In this document: positions 1-11,200 of the stretch, piece by piece
Layout of the letters: each line of letters opens with the position of its first letter
Position numbering within the stretch: the first letter of the stretch is position 1
NCBI GenBank assembly: GCA_963070105.1
Contig: OY718805.1
Span: 6,940,001 to 7,004,000, forward strand
From: Litomosoides sigmodontis
Lineage: Eukaryota; Nematoda; Chromadorea; Rhabditida; Onchocercidae
Length of the DNA stretch: 64,000 bases
Direction of reading: 5' to 3'
Program-made: the position numbers and the translations under genes
The notes under the pieces: model-generated
Told to the model about the DNA's origin: nothing
Seen by the model: only the letters and a program-made list of their open reading frames with translations
Databases searched by the model: none

Positions 1-123
1 ATTTTAATGTTTGTTATTTTGAAATGTTTCCTTCGTGTAATTTCACCCCTTAGAATTGATCATTTCAGTATTTCAATCAATCATCCATCTGCACGACTGT
101 ATTAGCAAAATTTATTGTTTCAG

Positions 124-3100
124 TATCTCAATAAAGGCTGTATGCAATTCTTCTTGAACGAAGAAAATTCGAATAAAGCGTTGATGGGAAGAAAAAAGTA
201 TGATTTGGTAAGGATGGTAATTCGTCTCATTGCGTTTGAAAACTAATTTCAAAATTCAGCTCTCTTCGTTTAACTCAACAGCGATTTATTTATATTATCT
301 AATTTGCAGTTGAAAAGAGCAGGCATTTCTTGGAATTTACTGAGACAGAGTTACTCCTTCAAGGCCGAATTTTGGATGAAAGATAGATTCCTCTCCCTTC
401 CTTTTTTTTTTTTTAAAAAAAAAGTAATATTTGAGAATGATATGCGAGACGAACTAATTGACGATTACAATGACTTCCAAAAGCTGCTCAACGCATTCAT
501 TCGCATCGACGTGTCGGTGGACGTCCGAAACACAGTGCTCGAAATAGTCGCTGCTATATTGCACCTTGGAAACATCGAGTTTTTCGATGAAACCATTAAC
601 TTTAAAAGTGATCGCTAGCTGTAACACAAATAGCAATAGGCGTAATTTTGTGCTTATTTCTATTTGCAGCGAAAGCGGTAGCTAATCCCTTCATAAGTAG
701 AGCTTGGTGTATGCATTAAGTGATAAAAACAGCTGAGCCTTGAATTCTGCTAAATTATAAATTAGATATTAAAGAAGGCTAGCACATCCTTGCTAGAGCA
801 CTAGTAATTTAATTCTTCAATGAGTACTGACTTCTCTGATGAACAGGTACTGGTCATACTCGAAAGTCATGTCGATTGCAATAACTTTGAAGATGACTGG
901 ATGAACTGAAACGTTTGAAATTGCAGGTGGTTGTAATGTTAGAGAAGAAAGCGAGAAGTATTTGATTTATACGGCTGAACTACTTGGGATTGGAAGGGAT
1001 GATCTGAGGAAACATCTTGTAAGTCGATTGATGCAACCGACTAGAGGTGGCGCAAAAGGGACACTTTATTCGTTAGTTCTTCAAAGTTGACCGTTTCCTA
1101 CCTGATAATTCCTTTTCAATAAAAATCTATCCTGATAAGAAAGAGGCATTACACTTTTTATGGAAACATTTCACTGTTCACTTGAAGTACGCCTTCAAAT
1201 TACAGATAATTCCGCCTTCATTGAATTGGAGATTACAGTATGGCCGTTTGTTAAAGACTTAGATTCATGAAGTTCTTAGTAGCTTCCAACAAATTTAATT
1301 TCCAAATTCGCTTCATGATGACTTTCATGAATATTTCTAATATCAGTTTAAGTTTGTTGAAAAGAACTCAATTGCACTAACTACTTTGATTTTATCATTT
1401 CGATTATTTTGCTTTCGCATATGAAAAAGACATTCATTTCATCGTTTAAATAAATCTGATTGCAAGCACAATATGATGAGATTACGGAGAGGTTTATATT
1501 GCAATTTATGCATGCCAGGAGTACACGTACTGTATTACGGATTTCAGAGTACCACTGCGTGCTAGTGAAGCAAGCATGGCACGTGATGCCCTTGCTAAAG
1601 CGATTTATACTCGTTTATTTACGGCAATTATCAATAAAATCACGGAATGCATGCCATCCGATGAAAGCGCCTTTTCAATTGGCGTGTTGGACACAGCTGG
1701 TTTCGGTACCATCTCTTCTCCTTTGCTACTACGATAGAGCTCAATTTTTTGTTTCGAAATTAAAATTCACCTTCTTGTTCCGTTTCCTATTCGTAAGTGA
1801 TAGTGATGAAATGATTCATATTCACCTAAAATTTCTATTAATTTGTTAATATCCTACAACGTGTAAGCAATATCATGAGTGATTAAAAAAGCAATGGCAA
1901 AGCAGCAATAATTCTTCCTAACATTTAAAATATTTCAGAATCATTGGATGTGAATTCTTATGAGCAATTTTGCATAAATTACTGCAACGAAAAATTACAA
2001 AATTTTTTCAATGAACGCATTTTTATGGATGAACAAAATTTGTACTGTAAAGAGCAACTGCACAACGACACAGTTAAATTTAATGATAACAAAAGTTGCA
2101 TTGGTTTGGCTTACTCTTCCTTCCTCACACTGTTACCTATTTGATGACAGTGAAGTAAGTGTTTCACGGCAAAGTGGGTCAATGCAACAATGGCGCAGTT
2201 GGAAGGCATCAAATATGATTTACCTATCACCTAATTTTTAAAATTTAAAAAGCATTCATTGAAAGGTAGCATTTGTGCATGTTGCAGAGTTATTTGAACA
2301 GAAGTTCTGTGGAATCTTCGAACTGCTGGACAATGAATCACGACTGCCACAATCCTCCGCGAAGCACTTCACGCGAACGGTTCATGAAACTCATATCTCT
2401 CATCCCTGCTTAATGGTTCGTTCCTTTACCCACTTCCGCCCTTGACAATTTCCTTCGCTGTTAGTTTTAAAATAAAGGGAAATTTATTAGCAGTTGATAT
2501 TTCAAAGCAAAACAACTGACTCTATTAGAACTGGCAATTACGACTATTCGTCATTTATTGCTGCGCTTAGATGAAATTCAGAAGTTACAAACTTCAAGAA
2601 GCCACCGGTCATAACGATCTGCAAGTTACTTATTAGCTAAGCTACTAGGATCTTTTATGATGGTATACTGTAAAAAACACAAAGATTGTCACTTGTTTCC
2701 ACCGGAAATTAAAATTTTTCACCGTTTGCAATATCTCCAAACATGATTCTCCACCTGTAAGGTACCACGATCATCACGCAGTCATCGGACAATGCGCGAC
2801 GATGAAGGCTTCATCATTTGCCACTATGCAGCCGACGTCTGTTACGACACTAGCCAGTTTCTGGATAAGAATAAAGACACTTTGCATACATCACTGCAGT
2901 ACCTTATGGAACAAAGCGGGTTCGTCACGCAGAAATACTTCTCGGAATTATAAGCTTCTAGCAGAGCGTTAGCTGCAAAGGGTATTTCAAGCTATCTCTC
3001 GTAATTAAAGTTCTCAAAAATTATTTTCTTTAAGAAAGAACTTAGTTTGTCAATTGTTTACTGGCGGTGAATTTTCAAACGCTGGAAGAAAACGTGTATC

Positions 3101-6100
3101 GTTAAGTGGTAAATTGGTTAATGCGTCAGTTGGAAACAAATTTCGCTCACAACTTGATGTTTTACTTGCGAAATTACGTGAAACGGTGAATTCTCCAGCT
3201 AAGTCTACCTATCTTTTAATATTTTAAATGAAATATGAAGTTGTGAAATCTTTAAAATAAAAAGAATCGCTGCGGTCATTTCTCCTTTCACCATTGTTCA
3301 CCACATATCTCATCAGTTCACCAATCACCGGACACTCTACCAATGTAACCTATTTGAAGGGAACCCATTTTGTACGATGCATCAAGCCAAACTCAAACAT
3401 GAAGTCTAATCAGTTTGACGGTGCGAAGATTTTGCTACAGCTGAAATGCGCTGGAATGTCCAGTGCACTAAGCGTTATGCAGCGAGGATTTCCGTCAAGG
3501 TGCGCTCGTACTGCCGAATATCATATAATATTTAGGTTTATCAAAAAAATAAAAAACCTTCACAACACGGAAGATCTAACAGTATTTAAATAGTATTCCA
3601 TTTTGAACTGTGATTTGCATACAGCGTTATAGTTTTGCTGGAAATACGTGTCAAGAAGGTAAGGAAGTATTCGTTGTACTTCACGTAGTTGTTGAGATGC
3701 GATGACTTAAGTCATAGTTGCAACAAAGTAAGCCGTCTATGTGCTACAGAATATCGTACCTCTCATTGTACAATATGTATCAAAAATATTTACCAAGAAG
3801 ACTTGCAACGCTTGACGCCCAACTGTTCTGTAAGGTTAGTCTTAAAATAGTAATTCGTGCATTCTTTTTTCAGTTAGTCCCAGAAGTAAAGCAAGCTGAG
3901 CTTCATTTTGAAAACAATTTCAGTGTCTATTTCGAGTGGTTGGCTTAGAAGAGAAAGACTACAAATTCGGTCTTACAAAAGCATTTTTTCGACATGGAAA
4001 ATTTGCCGAATTCGATAAGGTTTAACTTTAAAAAATGCAGCAAATTTTTGAGTCATTAGTGTTTCATGCTTTGAAGACTAAATTAGACGCTCTTCTACTC
4101 AAATTTGCAATTTTCAGGATTAATTAATTATTTCAGATATTACATCTAAGTAAGGAAAATATTGAAAGTTTGGCTAAACAGATGTCATCCTGGTTGTGTC
4201 GCTTTCGGTTCCGAAGAATACAGCTTGCGGTTGTAAGCTTAATCAAAAGTAACTTTTTTTTTAATGTCTTATCAGATGCAATTACTTGCTTCGATCACCT
4301 ATTTGAAGCAAACTATTTCAGTAGAAAGACTGTTGGCACACAGAGAAAAATGCCGGATCAGAATTCAGAGCGCTGTTCGTGCCTATTTAGTGCGCAAGTT
4401 GTACCGACCGAGGTATTATCCGAAATAACAATTGGAGAGACCGTCTTCATTTGCTATAATAAATATTAATTTTCGAGCCAATTCTTCAACTTACTTTGAA
4501 AAAAATCACTCCTTCAAAATTCATGTTTTTTGATTTTAAATACTCCTCCAGACGGTGGACTTCTACGGATTATACCTCATTTTATGCTATCTTTGTCTTC
4601 CAGGATAAATGCTTTATTAGCCTTATCAGCGCTATCAGAAAATATAATTAGCATGGACGCTGTAGTTAATGAGCTGAAGGAAGCGAATGTACACAGATGG
4701 ACTGCTATCACTGACTCTTTAAGGAATGATGTTGAAATGCTGAAACACAAAATAAAAGTAAAATTATTTGGGTTGAAAGTGAAGCAGCTTTAATTTAAAG
4801 AAACTCCGCTCATAATAAGTACAGATTGTTATCACTCCTCGTCCAATCGTTCAGAGAAAGCAAGTCCAATAAAAAAGTTGTGGGATTTATCTAAATTACA
4901 ATTGAAAAATACATCTTTCTTCCAAGCGGAAATCAAATTTCAGCGCAACTTATGTCCGACAAACGCGGAAATGTTACATCAATGTGATGCATTGAGGAAC
5001 GACGCAAAGGAAAAATTGCTACATTTGAAGTAAATTTTAAAAGTAAACAAATAATATTTCTAAGTAAAAGAATTTTCCATGCTTTCATCTCTAATTCCAA
5101 CCAGTATTTTTGAATTTTTCAAAATGTGACTTATCATTTATGTTAAATTTTTTTGACAATTTACTATAAATTTATAGGCGGCAAACTGCTACCACTGATC
5201 TGTCGAAAGAGCATGAAACATTTAAAGATGAACAACACAATCGGCCCAAAAGAGAATTTGAGTAATTATTTTTAGTACTAAAATTTATCTGCTTTTATTA
5301 GTATTTTTCTACAGCAAAATATAAAGTATAAAGATTAGTGCGAACCGATCTTTGAATGAAATTACGTACACACTTTTGATGAATTTTACAGCGAGCGAAT
5401 TAATGAGAGAAAAAACGAAAGTGAACAGATAGAGCGATGTTCCGATGAATCATTGGAACGTGCCAAAATTGTGGAAGAAGAGAAGCCTCAACTGATGTAA
5501 TACTAAATTTCCTCATTGCATTATTAAATTTAAATTAAACTTTTTTTGCAATTCAAAGTTTGTTACCAACAACTAAGCAACTAATATTAAGAGGAAATAG
5601 CAGTGTAATTCAAGCATACGATTTATCGAAATGGAATTATATTGATATCAGAAATGGTATCCATTCCAACGGTATGATATTTTTCACTGTTCCATTTCAT
5701 CTGCGAAAAAAATTAAAAAAAAACAAAATTCCATAAGCAATGGCATTGTACGGTATTATTCGTAAATTATAACTCCATTTCTACTACTGGAATTGAAATA
5801 TCTAAAGAATTGAGTTATGTGATTATATATACTACTAAATTGTTTGATGCGCGAATAAATCAAACGCAAATTTCAAGCCTACGCCGCTTTTCATTAAGAT
5901 ATGGCACTGTCATTGGCGTGCAAAAATGAGTATTATCGTCGTATGAGAGCCTACAATGCGTGGAAAGAGCGTAATATGAACACTAAAGGATCGGCCTATG
6001 AGGCACAGGAAAACGTGGATGAAATCAAAGGTTTGAACGAATGAATAAAATTATTCCGTTTTTTCAACAATCAGAAAATTGCCTTTGGCGCATTCATTTT

Positions 6101-7084
6101 CCGCTCAATCGTTTTAGGAACGCAGAATTTCAGTATGGAATTATCGCATGTTAATGAATTAGGGAAAGAAATAACAGAAAATTCATAAGTAACATTCACA
6201 GCAATGTCACTGTACGGTATTAGGAATTGTAGGAAGAGGTCATTTTACGGTTTAGTATGGTCATTTCAAGATTTTTTTTAATTTTTTAAATTATTATAAG
6301 TTAGTGTTTAGCGGATGAAAATCACGAGATCACGAGTGATCGATATTTTCGAATTATCACTTCATGTCTCACAAGTGAAGAGAAGAATTTATTTCGTACG
6401 ACATTCTTCCGTCCATGGCATTCCAAGTTTCATCACACCTTTGGAAACGAGTCTTAAAAATTAATTTTGATGCTCAAAATTAGCATTAAATTAGCCGAGA
6501 TATCTACATCAAATTCATTGTTAGAATCCTAGTGAAAGTGTGATTTGATTCCTACAAATTTCTAGAAAGCTGTCTGTTTTAACTGCTTATGAAAGCTGGC
6601 AGATTTATCTTCAATTTAGGTCGCTTTAAACTTCTCTGCATGATAGCGATTTCAGGAATTGTAGGAAGAAGTCATTTTACGGTTTGGTATGGTCATTTCA
6701 AGAATGGATTCATTTACCGGCAAATGGAAATTTCTCCCAGCAAGTCACCAATTTTAACTGTAACCGGTAATCACTTATTCATTCATTCTCTAAATTAACT
6801 CTGAAGTGTACTATCACTCACATCCTGCTATCGTCCTTTTGGAAGAAGTGAAAAGCAAACAATTTACTTACCTAAAATATTTGCAGGCATTCCTTCAACT
6901 CTTCGTCCTCCACAACTTTCATGCAACTATTTCAGGACAAAATAACAAAAACATGTGCAAATTATCGTTACAAGACATGACTCCAAGCAAAGGTAAAAAT
7001 ATTGAAATCAGCGCCGCACGTTTTAATCGAATATGGATCGGAAGCGGCGGAAATGCTGATTTGTGCGCTTCTGAAATTGTATAA
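124..7084 (+). CDS. MYO6: Unconventional myosin class VI heavy chain (5' partial)
   Basis: Actin motor of the minus-end-directed class VI, acting in endocytosis, membrane sorting and (in nematode SPE-15) spermatid partitioning. The N-terminal motor half (P-loop, switch I) lies left of the window. Visible exons, in order: 124-207 ([10 protein letters not shown], matching the class VI 'YLNRGC' region), about 440-607 ([12 protein letters not shown]), 927-~1060 ([17 protein letters not shown]), 1548-1705 joined to 1939-~2103 to rebuild switch II (GVLDTAGFE then [13 protein letters not shown]), 2287-2414, ~2760-2919 ([19 protein letters not shown]), 3035-3185 ([18 protein letters not shown]), 3350-3500 ([20 protein letters not shown], relay/SH helices), 3730-4020 converter ([16 protein letters not shown]), 4150-4240 reverse-gear insert 2, ~4275-4410 IQ motif, 4600-4760 lever extension, 5400-5500 charged coiled segment, then the cargo-binding tail: YDLSKW at about 5620, [15 protein letters not shown] at about 5935, WYGHF at 6684, ending LCASEIV and stop at 7082-7084. 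The exact splice map between 300 and 440 is unclear. Confidence 0.93.
6222..6270 (+). repeat. Partial duplicate of a myosin VI tail exon (upstream copy)
   Basis: These 49 bases match 6654-6702 with two differences. The copy lies in the intron upstream of the functional exon. In the reading frame of the exon the tryptophan codon TGG of the WYGHF segment is TAG here, so this copy could not be included without ending the protein. It is preceded by a weaker acceptor-like TATTAG instead of TTTCAG. Confidence 0.85.
6654..6702 (+). repeat. Source copy of the duplicated myosin VI tail exon segment
   Basis: This segment begins at the acceptor (TTTCAG) of a myosin VI tail exon and encodes [16 protein letters not shown]. 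It aligns to the vertebrate WWYAHF region of the cargo-binding domain, so this is the functional copy; 6222-6270 is the derived one. Confidence 0.85.
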
Positions 7085-8258
7085 TTATGTAATTAATATC
7101 TACTGCCTTCCATCTGTGTGAATAACTAATTAAGCAAAGATTAACATCGTCTACTTCTCTCAGTTACTATCATTTCATGTGTGTGCAGGAACACTGAACT
7201 CCGCAAAATTGCAAAAGAAAAAATTAGGAAATTGAGAAATTGTTGGAAAATTGTGAATTAGCTAAGCTGCACATAAATTTGCTGCTTGGTTTTTGCATAA
7301 TTTTTCCAGTAACATTTTAAGTTGGATTATTAGAGCAATTCTTTCTTTCATTTTTGAAATACGAACATTGCCCGAGTGATTCAGTGAGGTCAAGAAGAGA
7401 GGCTAAGATGGATCTATCGTCCACCTGCTGTCCATTCAATTTTGCACGAATAGCGTCGCACGAATAACTCTTCCCAGTTATTTCTCCATTCTCACATTTG
7501 TTCTACTTTATGCACACAGATCATTCAATCGTACAAAAATTACATGACTGGACGTTCCACCTTTCTTTCTCTTTATTATTTCTGAAGAGGTTGTTGGGAA
7601 AGAGAGGGAGAGGGAGAGAGGGAGGGAGAGGGTAGAGTACTTGAAGTTACGTTGTTTATGTTTGTTAATGAGGTCATCAACAGCAGCTATCATTCGTTCA
7701 CTCATTGATCGAGAAGAGAAATGAAATTTATAGCGTTTTTGGTCAGTTAACGTTTGTGATATATTCTATTAGTATTAATTCATATTAATTACTCTCTTTA
7801 GCTGTTCGATTCGTAGCATTCTGATAATTTTTAAAACTTTGCATAAATTATTTATTGCATCGCTATTGATTAAAAGGACTGATTTAAGGTTTTAGGCTAA
7901 ATCGTTTTGAAAATTAACTTTATGAGATGAAAAATGGAAAGAACTTTTGAACTTTGCAGTTGCTCTCTTCCACCTAATCTAATCAAATTATATGAAGGCT
8001 ACCGAAAATGTCGTAGATTATTTGCTTTTTAGAAATTCTGGTCGGCAAGTTATATTTGAGAAACATAGCCGTTGGTCAACGATGTCAAATTGCAAGCGTG
8101 TGATATGATAGATGTTGACGTAGCACTCAGGTTCATTAGAGTGCGTAAAAGTTTCTTGACCATATGGGAATGGGAAAGACGAGATATTTACGTAACAAAT
8201 GCATAAATGAAGTGGATTTTGAGCATTTGAATATTTATGTTAATTTACAGGAACTAGG
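7085..8258. other. Intergenic spacer with a GA-rich tract
   Basis: Between the myosin VI stop and the first ATG of the next gene I see no conserved coding sequence. It holds a purine tract of (GGGAGA/GAGG) units at about 7600-7632. A TTTACAG acceptor-like site lies immediately before the next start codon at 8250 and could be a spliced-leader or 5' UTR intron acceptor. Confidence 0.6.
7600..7632 (+). repeat. Polypurine (GGGAGA)n tract
   Basis: A run of about 33 purines built of GGGAGA/GAGAG units. It gives rise to a spurious serine/leucine-repeat ORF on the other strand. Confidence 0.8.
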
Positions 8259-11200
8259 ATGTCAGGGAAATCAAGACCAGTTAATGATGAGGATATTCTT
8301 CGACCAGGTATTCTTTCCAACTCTATGGTTGCGCTGTAAGCGACAAAGTGAATTTACACGTAATAGTTGTTGTGTGTTGAAGAAGTACTAGAATTACACA
8401 AAGTAATTTCAGAGATAAGAATAGCGAGAGTTATCAAAAGTCAGACAAGAAGCTCATTTGCTTTTTCTGTGACTAACAATGCAACTAATAGTAGTAGTAG
8501 TAAAAAGTTCGAAAGCCTTAAAGAGACCTAATACTACTTTTAAAAGGTTCGAAAAATTGACTAACTGCCATCTGTCAGGTCAATGTTTCCTTTCAGTTTA
8601 ATAGGCGACATGGAAACAGTGGAGATATTAGTTAGCCTTCTGGCGTTAGCCACTGATAGCTATGAGTTGCTTCTCATACTAATTAAGAAAATTTGCAGAT
8701 GAAAAAATGTTGGAGTCAGTAGCTGCTCAGGACGATGATAAGGGCGAAGGAGAAACTGAAAAGTCTGTTGGACAAGTTAAGACAAGTGAACCACAGGAAG
8801 TAATTCTACGTGAAATTGCTGACGGGAAGGGAAGCATCGTTGCAGAAGATGGTATCGGTCAGTCGGGTGCGGAAAAGCATTCCGTTCCGTCAAGAGAATT
8901 TTTAGAAAAGGAAAACATCAATGAGCTGGAAGTTGATGAACTAGTGACAAGTAAGGGAGTTAAGACTTTTAGGGATATCAGTGAAAGGAAAGTTTGAGTT
9001 GAAGAGGGGAAACTACTGATAACGTGCTAATCAATGAGTAGTTTCCGGAGATGATTTCGAAACTTTTAACGGTAAAAAAATTAGACAAAACCGAAATTAT
9101 TTCTCGCATAAATTCTGAAACAAAAAAAAACGCAGAGAGAGATGTTCCTCGAGAGATCAGATTATGAAATAATTTTGAGATTGAATTTCGAATGAAAAAA
9201 ATATAGAAAAAATTTCGTGCAATTGGCTTACACAATTCAGGTTGCATTCATTCATAACTGATCTAAGGCTTCACTAATTATTGCTAACTCGTAGGGCCTT
9301 AAGAAAATTTCTACTGCGTAGTTTCTTTCCAATATTGTTTTCCATTCAAATATTCATTAAAATTAACGGTTTGCAATTAATTTAACTTCGTAATCATTTC
9401 TCATTACTAGCGTGTAGAGCCCAGAGGGATGAGAAAATTCATTTTGCTGCAGCGTGAAGAATAAAGCGGAGGTCAATCGATCTCACTGCACGAGGTCATC
9501 TAACATCGCGCTGACCCTGTGATTCCTGTTGGCTTGTCGCATTTCTTTCTTAGTTATCGTCAAATAAGCAAAATTTAGTTGTTCAGACTGACCACACGAG
9601 GGTCGTCCCACTCTGATTTTTGATGTTAATGCTAATGAGAATAATTCTAGCGGAAGTTCCCACGAACAGGGTGTTTACGGTAAGAATATCAACCACATTG
9701 ATTACTGGTGTACTTCGTCCTCGAAGTAGACCGATAAAAACTGCACCAGGAACCAGGTCAATAGATTCTGGAAGTGAAAGTGACGACACTGAAGGAACTA
9801 AGGAAAGTGACAGTATGGAGTCGGGGATCGAAGAAGAAAGTGTGGATGAATGTTTGGAAGAGAGAAGGCCATGTTATCCTGGTATTACCAATTTGGAAGT
9901 AATCAGTATAATTACGGAACTTGTAAATTTCCAACATAGGTAAGTAAGTATGCATCTCCAAGTCTTTGTCAACTTTGATTCCTAGCAGAAGACGATTGAT
10001 TGCATCACAAACTGTCACTCTTTTATTTTTAAATAAATATTTCATAAGGTTTGTTCAACATTTTCTCCACCGAATTAATTCGATATGATTTATGCTTAAA
10101 TTGTGAAGTAGCTCAATACAGGTTAATTTCCTTAAAACAAAATTGGTGGTAGAATTTTCCAGGAAGGAGCATAAAATCGTATTCGGAAGTGTTAAGGATA
10201 TGAAGCAATATTTTGGCATCAAATTTCTTAGCAATCGCTATTTCTTCTTGTCCAGTAATATCTTTGACATCGGAACCTATCTTGATAATTCTTCACAGGC
10301 GGAAATAATATTTGTAAAAGTAATCGTTCTCTTCTCTCAAACTATTTCATTTCGCAATTTCAACTTGCCGTTATTTTAAGGAATTCATGGATTTTAAACA
10401 TTGGTGTTTATAAAAGACTAATTTTTGCTTAAAATTTTTAATTATGCAAAATTCTGTCTCTCAACGAAGCAGAGTTGTAACAGCGTCTGCTGCATCTTCC
10501 CTTCACGTATAATCCAGCAATTTCCACAAAGGTAATTCTTTGACAGTTTAGGAATTGTATGAAAATCTCGTTCGTACCATTCTTTTGTACAGTCGCATGA
10601 AGGGCTTCCTATTGCTTCGGTGCATCATTGATAATCCACCTTTTGATACGACCATATACGAGGTGTGCCTGTTACACATTCATTTTCGTGACTTATATAA
10701 CTTTTCACCACCATTAATTTTAGGTCATATTATTTTGAATTTTAAGGAAGGCGATATTGCCCGTGAAATGAAATTTCTGAAATCGCTCTATGATGAGGCT
10801 GGAAAATCCGCATGTTTAAAAAGGCAACGAGGTCGGCGAGAGTTGATCTCCTGCAGCTTTCTCTTCGACGTTGTTAAACTCATCAAAGGAAATGAAGTGC
10901 GCAAACTTCTTGAGGTCAGTTTGCTTCATCCTTCACACACTGGTAATCCCACCAGGGTAAGTCTACGCTTGTTTAAGTCACTTCATGATACTTTCAATAT
11001 TTCAGAAAGGTGTGATTAAGACAAATGAAGCGTGCGATTTTTTCTTCCCAAATGTGTTTCTCATTACGGCAAACGATGTCGAGCAGTTGTATGAAACGGT
11101 ACGTTCAGTGGTCGCTATCAGTTAATAAGCAAGAGGAATAGGCCGAGTGAAATGCTGTAAATTTAAATGAAAAAAAGGTTTTTTCCTTCTTTACAGGACT

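Noticed and set aside
2920..3034. Apparent in-frame stop (TAA 2951-2953) in the myosin VI motor, suggesting a pseudogene
   Set aside because: A GT donor at 2920 and an acceptor ending at 3034 remove it; the join restores the aligned sequence (LMEQSG then KNLVCQLF), so this is an intron.
8504..8560. GGTTCGAA-like strings resembling a tRNA B box
   Set aside because: No A box, acceptor stem or cloverleaf can be drawn around them; other GTTCGAA hits in the window also fail.
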